Assembly: GCF_007859765.1 (NCBI RefSeq)
Contig: NZ_SIHJ01000006.1
Coordinates: forward strand, 1-64,000
Direction: 5' to 3'
Origin: Posidoniimonas corsicana
GTDB lineage: Bacteria > Planctomycetota > Planctomycetia > Pirellulales > Lacipirellulaceae
DNA: 64,000 bases
The notes under the pieces are model-generated. The model was not told the DNA's origin, searched no databases, and saw nothing but the letters and a program-made list of their open reading frames with translations. Of this stretch, positions 40,123-47,805 are shown piece after piece. Both the position numbers and the translations under genes were made by a program. Positions within the stretch are counted from its first letter, which is position 1. Every line of letters begins with the position of its first letter.

Positions 40123-41778
40123 ATGTCTAGCACACGACTCGTCGCCGTGGCCATGGCTGCGGCAATCGCGGCCACCTCCAGCGCCCAGTACCCTAAGATC
40201 ACCAGCGAAGTGGCGGCCGAGAGCGCCCAGCGCATGGCTGAGATGCGCCGCCGATCAGACGAGGCCTGGCGGCGGGCCCAGCCCGCCATCAAGGCGGCCG
40301 CCGAGCAAGGCAAGCCCTACATCCCGGACGCCGCCCGGCCCGAAGACCTTCCGCAGGCGGAGATCCCGGCGTTCCCCGGCGCCCAGGGGGGCGGGATGTA
40401 CAGCTTCGGCGGACGCGGCGGACGCGTGATCGTCGTCACCAACCTGAACGACGACGGCCCAGGCAGCTTCCGCGCAGCCCTCGAGGCGGGCGGCCCCCGT
40501 ACGGTGGTGTTCAACGTTGCTGGCGTGATTAACCTGAAGAGCCGACTGGTTGTCCGCGCGCCCTACCTGACCATCCACGGCGGATCGGCGCCCGGCGACG
40601 GAGTCTGCATCGCGGGCGACACCGTTGAGCTCGAGACACACGACGTCGTGATTCGGCACATGCGGTTCCGCCGTGGCGACACTTGGGTTGGCGACCGCAA
40701 CGACTCGCTGGGCGGCAACCCAATCGGCAACATCATGCTCGACCACGTATCGGCGAGCTGGGGGCTCGACGAGAACCTCTCCATGTACCGACACATGTAC
40801 CAGCCTCCCGACGGCGGCAAAGAGATCAAGATGCCAACCGTCAACATCACCATCCAGAACTCCATATTCAGCGAGGCGCTGGACACCTACAACCACGCGT
40901 TCGGCAGCACGCTGGGCGGCTACAACAGCACGTTCCACCACAACCTGTGGGCTTGCAACACCGGCCGCAACCCCAGCGTCGGCATGATCTACGACTTCAA
41001 TTTCATCAACAATGTGCTGTACAACTGGCGGCACCGCACGGTGGACGGCGGTGACCACCGCAGCTTCTACACGCTGATCAACAACTACTACAAGCCGGGC
41101 CCGGTCACGCCCGAGGGCCAGCCCATCGCCCACCGCCTGCTGAAGCCCGAGGCGCGTCGCAGCCCCTATTACCTGCTGGACTACGGCAAGGCCTATCTGG
41201 CGGGCAACGTCGTGGAGGGCAACGAGCAAGTCACGGCAAACAACTGGGACGGGGGCGTGCAACCCGACATTGAGCAGCCCCGTGAGCCCCTCAAGAAGGG
41301 CGTCCGCGTCCCCACCGAAGAAGAGCTGCTCGCCGAGATCCGCTCCGACCGTCCGTACCCGCACGCCTACGTTGATATCCAGACCGCCGAGGAAGCGTAC
41401 GAGCTGGTTCTGGCCGGCGCCGGCGCCACCCTACCCCGACGCGACGCGGTCGACGAGCGGATTATCGACATGGTTCGCTCCGGCACGGTCACCTACCCGG
41501 AGGGCAAGGGCATCATCACCGACATCAAGCAGGTGGGCGGCTACCCCGAGTACCGTGGCGAGCCGTACGCCGACGCCGACTCCGACGGCATGCCGGACGA
41601 GTGGGAAGAGCAGCACGGCCTGAACCCGAACGACTCGGCCGACGCGACCGCCGACGCCAACAATGACGGCTACACCAACATCGAGGCGTTCCTCAACGGC
41701 GAAGACCCCGCCGCGCCCCGCGCCGACCCCATCGAATCCCCTCGCACCTATGTCGACCTTTTCTGGCAGGCCTTCTAG
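40123..41778 (+). CDS. PL1-like pectate lyase with Ca-binding tail
   Basis: A 551-residue secreted lyase (leader MSSTRLVAVAMAAAIAATSSA). A helical N-terminal spacer (about 25-70) precedes the beta-helix: AFPGAQGGGMYSFGGRGG, LNDDGPGSFRAALEAGGPRTVVF, LDHVSASWGLDENLSMY, NITIQNSIFSEALDTYNHAFGS and HHNLWACNTGRNPSVG. The C-terminal 60 residues (DADSDGMPDEWEEQHGLNPND, DANNDGYTNIEAFLNGED) form the same Ca-binding tail as in the lyase at 31993. It lacks the accessory N-terminal domains of that paralogue. It predicts endo-cleavage of homogalacturonan or pectate. The last 29 bp overlap the start of the next gene in another frame. Confidence 0.87.
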   Translation: MSSTRLVAVAMAAAIAATSSAQYPKITSEVAAESAQRMAEMRRRSDEAWRRAQPAIKAAAEQGKPYIPDAARPEDLPQAEIPAFPGAQGGGMYSFGGRGGRVIVVTNLNDDGPGSFRAALEAGGPRTVVFNVAGVINLKSRLVVRAPYLTIHGGSAPGDGVCIAGDTVELETHDVVIRHMRFRRGDTWVGDRNDSLGGNPIGNIMLDHVSASWGLDENLSMYRHMYQPPDGGKEIKMPTVNITIQNSIFSEALDTYNHAFGSTLGGYNSTFHHNLWACNTGRNPSVGMIYDFNFINNVLYNWRHRTVDGGDHRSFYTLINNYYKPGPVTPEGQPIAHRLLKPEARRSPYYLLDYGKAYLAGNVVEGNEQVTANNWDGGVQPDIEQPREPLKKGVRVPTEEELLAEIRSDRPYPHAYVDIQTAEEAYELVLAGAGATLPRRDAVDERIIDMVRSGTVTYPEGKGIITDIKQVGGYPEYRGEPYADADSDGMPDEWEEQHGLNPNDSADATADANNDGYTNIEAFLNGEDPAAPRADPIESPRTYVDLFWQAF

Positions 41779-43345
41779 CGTCGGCGCAGCGTTGGCGTTA
41801 GCGGCGTCCGCCCTGGCAGCGTCCGCCGCTGCTGCGAAGGAGCGCGAGAGCGCCGTTCTCTCGACTGACACCGCCTACGCGTTGGCCGAAAGGTTTAACG
41901 CCTGCGACGCCGAGGACGTTCGCAACCTGGTGCCCAACAGCGACGCCGGCGAATGGATCGCCGCCAACGCGCCGCGGTTCGACTGCCCCTCCGGGCGCCT
42001 GGTCGAGACCTACTATTTCCGCTGGTGGACCTTCCGCAAGCACATCGTCCAGACGCCGCACGGGCGGGTGCTGACCGAGTTCATCACCCCAGTGAGCCAC
42101 GCGGGCCCGTACAACACGGTCTCGTGCGCTGTGGGCCATCACATCGCCGAAGGGCGCTGGCTACGCGACCAGGCGCTGCTGAACGAGTACATGAGCTTCT
42201 GGCTGCGTTCGGGCGCCGATGGCGGCATGGCGCCACACTACCACAAGTTCAGCAACTGGAATGCATCGGCGCTGTATGAACGCGCAAAGGTCACCGGCGA
42301 CTGGACGTGGCTTACCGGGCGGCTCGATGATTTGGTCGCCGACTATCAGGCATGGGAGGCGGAACGCCAGCTCCTCAACGGCTTGTTCTGGCAGCACGAT
42401 GTCAAAGACGGCATGGAAGAGTCCATCAGCGGCGGCCGCCGCGTCAAGAACGTTCGTCCCACGATCAACAGCTACATGGTCGCCAACGCACGAGCGATCA
42501 GTGCGGTCGCTCGCCGGGCGGGTCGCGACGATCTTGCAGACGTGTACTCCGCCAAGGCGGACCAACTGCAGGAAGCGATGGTCGAAGCCATGTGGGACCC
42601 CGATGCACAGTTCTACAAGGTCAGGCTCGAATCGGGTCAATTGTCGAACGCGCGCGAAGCAATTGGCTACATCCCTTGGGTGTTTGGGATCGCCCATCCG
42701 CAGCACACCCCGGCATGGCGGCAGGTGACCGACCGAGCTGGATTTTGGGCCCCGGCGGGGCTCACCACCGCCGAACGACGCCACCCCGAGTTCCGCACCC
42801 ACGGCACGGGCACGTGCGAATGGGACGGCGCCGTGTGGCCGTTCGCCACCAGCCAGACACTAACTGGCATGGCGAGACTGCTCCGCGATGCCGAGCAGGA
42901 CACCGTCACCCGGGACGACTACTTCGAACAACTCCTGCGCTACGCCAACAGCCACCAGCAGAACGGCGCCGCGTACATCGGTGAGTATCTGGACGAGGTG
43001 ACCGGCGAGTGGCTGATCACCGGACCGAAGGCGATGCGGAGCCGGTTCTACAACCACTCCACCTTCAACGACCTAATCATCAGCGGGCTGATTGGCGTCC
43101 TGCCCCAAGAGGATGGTAAGCTACGGGTCCACCCGCTCGTGCCGCCCAACGCCTGGAACTGGTTTTGCCTCGACGGAACGCCGTGCCAGGGGCACGACGT
43201 CACGGTCGTGTGGGACCGCGACGGCCAGCGGTATGGCCGCCAAGCCGGCCTGACCTTGATGGTCGACGGTCAGACAGTCGCCCATCGTCCGGACCTTGGT
43301 CCGCTAACCTATCAACTCCTCCCCACGACAGATCCGACCGAATGA
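41750..43345 (+). CDS. MGH1-like (alpha/alpha)6-barrel glycoside hydrolase, possibly GH142-like
   Basis: A 531-residue secreted protein (leader GAALALAASALAASAAAA). It has the look of GH63/GH142-type six-hairpin barrels: YYFRWWTFRKHI near the start, HAGPYNTVSCAVGHHIAEGRWLRD, YHKFSNWNASALYERAKVTGDW, PTINSYMVANARAISAVARRAGRDDLA, WVFGIAHPQ, GTGTCEWDGAVWPFATSQTL and FYNHSTFNDLIISGLIGV. Repeated W-x-N/D-G-x-x-W motifs fit an exo-acting barrel. A beta-L-arabinofuranosidase of family GH142 is one possibility, suggested by the genomic company; catalytic acids cannot be assigned by eye. ATG 41750 lies inside the lyase gene (29-bp overlap) but starts the signal peptide. The stop overlaps the GH95 start (ATGA). 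Confidence 0.75.
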   Translation: MSTFSGRPSSVGAALALAASALAASAAAAKERESAVLSTDTAYALAERFNACDAEDVRNLVPNSDAGEWIAANAPRFDCPSGRLVETYYFRWWTFRKHIVQTPHGRVLTEFITPVSHAGPYNTVSCAVGHHIAEGRWLRDQALLNEYMSFWLRSGADGGMAPHYHKFSNWNASALYERAKVTGDWTWLTGRLDDLVADYQAWEAERQLLNGLFWQHDVKDGMEESISGGRRVKNVRPTINSYMVANARAISAVARRAGRDDLADVYSAKADQLQEAMVEAMWDPDAQFYKVRLESGQLSNAREAIGYIPWVFGIAHPQHTPAWRQVTDRAGFWAPAGLTTAERRHPEFRTHGTGTCEWDGAVWPFATSQTLTGMARLLRDAEQDTVTRDDYFEQLLRYANSHQQNGAAYIGEYLDEVTGEWLITGPKAMRSRFYNHSTFNDLIISGLIGVLPQEDGKLRVHPLVPPNAWNWFCLDGTPCQGHDVTVVWDRDGQRYGRQAGLTLMVDGQTVAHRPDLGPLTYQLLPTTDPTE

Positions 43346-45690
43346 GCCTCCGCATCCTGCTGCTGACCGCGTTGCTAACGGGACTTCCACTCTTGCCTGA
43401 AGCGGGAGCATCGCAGTCGGAGCAGGCGATCTGGTTCGATCGGCCCGCAGTTCAGTGGACCGAGGCGTTGCCGGTCGGCAACGGACGGTTGGGCGCGATG
43501 GTGTTTGGCGGCGTGCAGGAGGCCCGATGGCAGTTCAATGAGGACAGCGTCTGGACCGGACGCCCGCACAGCTACGCCAATCAGGGGGCGTCAGAACACC
43601 TTGACAGGATCCGCGAGCTGCTCCTGGCCGGCGACCAGAAGGCGGCCGAGCAGCTCGCGATGAACGAGTTCATGTCAGACCCGCTCCGCCAGCGGAGCTA
43701 CCAACCCTGCGGCGACCTCGTCATCACGTTTGACCATGGCGAAAAAGCAGACGGCTTCCGACGCGAACTGAACCTGGACACTGCGCAGGCGGTTACTCGC
43801 TATCGTGTCGGCGATGCGACCTTCACCCGCACAACATTCGCGAGCTGCCCCGATGGCGTGCTCGTCGTCCGGCTCGAGTGCGACCGGCCCGGAGAGTTAG
43901 CCTTCCGCGCCGCGCTCACCAGCCCGCACAAACGGTCAAAGACGTCCGCCGCACGCGGCGACACGCTGATGCTCAGCGGACGCGTCGGCAAGGATAACGA
44001 GGACGCAATCCGCTTCGCCGCCCACGCGCGCGTCGCCGAGACCGATGGGCGCGTCGATGACTCCGATGGGCTGGCGGTTTCAGGGGCGACCCACGCCACA
44101 CTGCTGCTCACCGCCCGCACCAATCACCAGAACTACCAAGACCTATCGGGGGACCCGGTCGCACGCAGCCTGGACGACCTCCAATCGGCGTCCGACAAGG
44201 ATTACTCGCAACTCCTCGCCCGCCACACCAAGGACCACCAGAGTCTCTACCGACGCGTGAGCCTCGACCTTGCGGGCGATCGGAGCGATCAGCCTACCGA
44301 CCAATGGGTCCGCAACAGTGAAGGCAAAGCCGACCCCGCCTTAGCCGAGCTGCTGTTTGACTACGGCCGGTACCTGATGATTGCCAGCAGCCGCCCCGGA
44401 GGGCAGCCAGCCAACCTGCAGGGGCTGTGGAACGACCAGCTCAGCCCACCGTGGGACAGCAAGTACACTATCAACATCAACACCGAGATGAACTACTGGC
44501 TGACGGACCCCTGCAACCTTTCCGAGTGTGCCGAGCCGCTCTTCGACGCGCTCAACGACCTTTCCGAAACGGGGGCTGAGGTCGCCCGCCAGCACTACGA
44601 CGCGCCCGGCTGGGTAGTACACCACAACTTCGACTTGTGGCGCGGCGCCGCACCGATCAACGCGTCGAATCACGGTATCTGGCCCACCGGCGGCGCCTGG
44701 CTGTGCCAGCACTTGTGGAACCGCTACGCTTACTCCGGCGACGAGGAGTTCCTCCGCCAGGCGGCCTACCCGCTGCTGAAGGGCGCGTCGCAGTTCTTTG
44801 TGGGCGTTCTGGTCGAGGACCCGCGCAGCGATGCGGGCCTCCTGATCAGCGGCCCCAGCAACTCGCCCGAGCAGGGCGGACTAGTGATGGGACCAGCAAT
44901 GGACCACCAGATCATCCGCGCACTGCTGGAGTACGCGATTGCCGCGAGCGAGGCGTTAGACGTCGACCAGTCTTTGCGGGAGGAGTGGCGGTCGGTCCAC
45001 GACCGCATCGCCCCCAACCGCATTGGCCAGCACGGGCAGCTTCAGGAGTGGCTTGAAGACAAGGACAACCCGACCAATCAACACCGCCACGTTTCACATC
45101 TGTGGGCGGTGTTCCCAGGCGCGGAGATCACGCCCGATACGCCAGAGCTGTTCAACGCGGCCCGGACCTCGCTTGAGTTCCGGGGCGATGGCGGGACCGG
45201 CTGGGCCCGCGCATGGAAGATAAACTTGTGGGCCCGTCTGCAGGATGGCGACCGCGCCGAGAAGGTGCTCCGAGGCCTGCTTACCCTGACCGACTCGCCG
45301 CTGACCGACTACCGGGGTGGCGGCGTGTACGCCAACTTGTTCGACGCCCACCCGCCGTTCCAGATTGACGGGAACTTTGGCGCCACGTCGGGCATCTGCG
45401 AGATGCTTATGCAGTCCCACCGCACCACCGACGACGGCCTACGCCACATCGAACTCCTGCCCGCCCTGCCATCCGCGTGGCCCGACGGCGAAGTGACCGG
45501 CCTGTGCGCCCGGGACGGATTTGTGCTCGACCTTAAGTGGGACGGCGGCGAACTGCAGCAGGCCGTGATCCGCTCGACCCTGCCCCGCTCCGCGGTGGTC
45601 TCGATCGGGGAGAGTCGGCATCGAGTTGAGCTTCAGCCCGGCCAGTCGGTCACCTTGGGCCCTGGCTTAGAGCCGCTGGCGAGCAAGTAG
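43342..45690 (+). CDS. GH95 enzyme, candidate alpha-L-galactosidase (second GH95)
   Basis: A 782-residue exported GH95 protein (leader MSLRILLLTALLTGLPLLPEAGA). Hallmarks are WFDRPAVQWTEALPVGNGRLGAMVFGG, FNEDSVWTGRPHSYANQGA, GGQPANLQGLWNDQLSPPW, NTEMNYWLTDPCNLSE, GPSNSPEQGG (acid E510) and FQIDGNFGATSGICEML (base D676). The residue aligned with the fucosidase His is T376 in SKYTININ. In characterised GH95 enzymes I recall that a Thr here goes with alpha-L-galactosidase activity, so the substrate may be L-galactose rather than L-fucose; this is an inference. The ATG overlaps the previous stop (ATGA 43342-43345). It is clearly diverged from the GH95 at 22500 rather than a recent duplicate. Confidence 0.88.
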   Translation: MSLRILLLTALLTGLPLLPEAGASQSEQAIWFDRPAVQWTEALPVGNGRLGAMVFGGVQEARWQFNEDSVWTGRPHSYANQGASEHLDRIRELLLAGDQKAAEQLAMNEFMSDPLRQRSYQPCGDLVITFDHGEKADGFRRELNLDTAQAVTRYRVGDATFTRTTFASCPDGVLVVRLECDRPGELAFRAALTSPHKRSKTSAARGDTLMLSGRVGKDNEDAIRFAAHARVAETDGRVDDSDGLAVSGATHATLLLTARTNHQNYQDLSGDPVARSLDDLQSASDKDYSQLLARHTKDHQSLYRRVSLDLAGDRSDQPTDQWVRNSEGKADPALAELLFDYGRYLMIASSRPGGQPANLQGLWNDQLSPPWDSKYTININTEMNYWLTDPCNLSECAEPLFDALNDLSETGAEVARQHYDAPGWVVHHNFDLWRGAAPINASNHGIWPTGGAWLCQHLWNRYAYSGDEEFLRQAAYPLLKGASQFFVGVLVEDPRSDAGLLISGPSNSPEQGGLVMGPAMDHQIIRALLEYAIAASEALDVDQSLREEWRSVHDRIAPNRIGQHGQLQEWLEDKDNPTNQHRHVSHLWAVFPGAEITPDTPELFNAARTSLEFRGDGGTGWARAWKINLWARLQDGDRAEKVLRGLLTLTDSPLTDYRGGGVYANLFDAHPPFQIDGNFGATSGICEMLMQSHRTTDDGLRHIELLPALPSAWPDGEVTGLCARDGFVLDLKWDGGELQQAVIRSTLPRSAVVSIGESRHRVELQPGQSVTLGPGLEPLASK

Positions 45691-45749
45691 CCGCCCGCGC
45701 GTTGAACACCGCGTACGCGGCAAGGCCGCGCAACGAGAGACCTCTAGCA

Positions 45750-47801
45750 ATGCCATCGCCCCGCGTGCCGTCACGACTGCCTAACCCGCTCAGCAAGTGC
45801 TGCGCCGCCATGTTCGCGTTGCTGGCATCCACCGCTGTCGCGGAACCGATGCTGCCGATAACCGACACGGCTCAGAGTTCGCACGCCGTGCTCAAGCCAA
45901 TCGGCGTGGATCAGGCCCGATGGACCGAGGGGTTCTGGGCCCAGCGGTACCAGGTCTGTCGCGACCAGTCGATCCCGTCGATGTGGGAGCTAATGGAGAG
46001 CGGAGACTACAAGCCGTTCCTGGGCCACTTCCTCATTGCCGCCGGGCAGGCCGATGGCGACTACCACGGGGCGCCTTGGAACGACGGCGACTTCTACAAA
46101 TGGATGGAGGCTGCCTGCGCCCTGCTGGCGGTGGACCCCGACCCTCAGCTCCGCGCAGCGGTCGACCGATCCGTTCGCGCCATCGCCGCGGCCCAGCGTG
46201 ATGACGGCTACCTGCACACGCCTGTGCTGATCCGCGCCAAGAACGGCGACCCCACCGCGAAGCCGCTGTCCGACCGGCACGACTTTGAGGTCTACAACAT
46301 GGGGCACCTGATGACCACCGGCTGCATCCACCACCGGGTCACCGGATCGAACGAATTGCTCAATGTCGCCAAGCAAGCCGCCGGGTTTCTGGAGCACGCG
46401 TTCGCCGACCCCACGCCGGAGCTGGCACGCAACTCGGTCTGCCCGTCTCACTACATGGGCGCGGTCGAGCTGTACCGGACCACAGGCGATGAACGCTACC
46501 TGCGCCTTGCCCAGCACTTCCTCGACATGCGCAACCTGATCGAGGACGGCGGCGATGATAATCAGGACCGCGTGCCTTTTCTCCAGCAGCGCGAGGCGGT
46601 CGGCCACGCGGTGCGGGCGAACTACCTGTACGCGGGCGTCGCGGACCTGCTGCTCGAGACGGGCGACTCCAAGCTTCGTGCGCCGCTCGACGCGGTCTGG
46701 GACAACATCGTGCAGAAGAAGCTGCATGTTACCGGCGGGTGCGGCGCGTTGTATGACGGCGCCTCCCCCGACGGGTCGTCCTCCCAGCGCGAGATCACGC
46801 GGATCCACCAGGCGTACGGCCGGAACTACCAACTCCCGAACTCAACCGCCCACAACGAGACCTGCGCCGCCCTGGGCGGGGTGCTGTGGAACTGGCGGAT
46901 GCTGCTCGCCACCGGCGAGGCGAAGTACGCCGACTGGATTGAGCTGGCGATGCACAACGCGGTGCTCGCCGGCGTTAGCCTGGACGGCGACGACTACCTC
47001 TACGTCAACCCGCTCCGCCGTCTAGACCCCGAGCCGCAGGACCTGCGCTGGAGCCGCACCCGCCAGCCGTTCATCGTATCGTTCTGCTGCCCGCCGAACG
47101 TTGTGCGTACGCTCGCCGAACTAAGCGGCTACGCCTACAGCAAGTCGGACGCCGCGTTGTGGGTCAACCTGTACGGCGCCAACGAGCTCGCCACCGACGT
47201 CGCTGGCGAGGCGTTCCGCCTCACTCAGAGCACCGACTACCCGTGGGATGGCGCCGTGAAGCTGACCATCGAGGAGTGCGGCGCCCGGCCGATCGAACTG
47301 CGGCTGCGGGTTCCAGGATGGTGCAAGGATCCAGAGGTTTCCGTCAACGGCACACCGGTCGACACGGATCTCAAGCCCGGCAGCTACGCCCGGTTGAAGC
47401 GAGCGTGGACCGCCGGCGACGAGGTCACCCTCAACCTCCCGATGCCCACGGTGCTCCTCGAGTCGAACCCCCGCGTCGAGGAGACCCGCAACCAACTAGC
47501 GGTGAAGCGGGGGCCGGTGGTGTACTGCCTGGAGGCGGCCGACCTGCCCGCTGGAGTCCGCGTCGATCAGGTCGCGTTACCCGCCGACGCCACACTCACC
47601 CCTCGGTTCGAACCCGACCTGCTGGGCGGCGTCACGGTGATCGAAGCCTCGCTCACCAAACGCCCCGCGGGCGACTGGTCGACGCTCTACCGTCCCGTGG
47701 AGAACGGCCCCCGCGAGAGCGTCTCCTCCCGGCTGGTCCCGTACTTCGCCTGGGGGAACCGCGGCGACGGTGAGATGACCGTCTGGTTGCCGCGAGATTA
47801 A
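45750..47801 (+). CDS. GH127-family beta-L-arabinofuranosidase
   Basis: A 683-residue exported protein (leader LSKCCAAMFALLASTAVAEP). GH127 features: WTEGFWAQRYQVCRDQSIPSMWELME, the (alpha/alpha)6 barrel with HNETCAALGGVLWNWRML, and SFCCPPNVVRTLAELSGYAYS. By comparison with HypBA1, E370 and C372 plus C446 and C447 form the zinc-thiolate site, with C446 the predicted nucleophile; all are present. It removes beta-linked L-arabinofuranose from plant glycans. ATG 45750 was preferred over the earlier TTG 45702 because GAGAGA lies upstream and it starts a good signal peptide. It is the last gene of the plus-strand operon, 59 bp after GH95, and ends 4 bp from the convergent GH78 gene. Confidence 0.9.
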   Translation: MPSPRVPSRLPNPLSKCCAAMFALLASTAVAEPMLPITDTAQSSHAVLKPIGVDQARWTEGFWAQRYQVCRDQSIPSMWELMESGDYKPFLGHFLIAAGQADGDYHGAPWNDGDFYKWMEAACALLAVDPDPQLRAAVDRSVRAIAAAQRDDGYLHTPVLIRAKNGDPTAKPLSDRHDFEVYNMGHLMTTGCIHHRVTGSNELLNVAKQAAGFLEHAFADPTPELARNSVCPSHYMGAVELYRTTGDERYLRLAQHFLDMRNLIEDGGDDNQDRVPFLQQREAVGHAVRANYLYAGVADLLLETGDSKLRAPLDAVWDNIVQKKLHVTGGCGALYDGASPDGSSSQREITRIHQAYGRNYQLPNSTAHNETCAALGGVLWNWRMLLATGEAKYADWIELAMHNAVLAGVSLDGDDYLYVNPLRRLDPEPQDLRWSRTRQPFIVSFCCPPNVVRTLAELSGYAYSKSDAALWVNLYGANELATDVAGEAFRLTQSTDYPWDGAVKLTIEECGARPIELRLRVPGWCKDPEVSVNGTPVDTDLKPGSYARLKRAWTAGDEVTLNLPMPTVLLESNPRVEETRNQLAVKRGPVVYCLEAADLPAGVRVDQVALPADATLTPRFEPDLLGGVTVIEASLTKRPAGDWSTLYRPVENGPRESVSSRLVPYFAWGNRGDGEMTVWLPRD

Positions 47802-47805
47802 CCTT

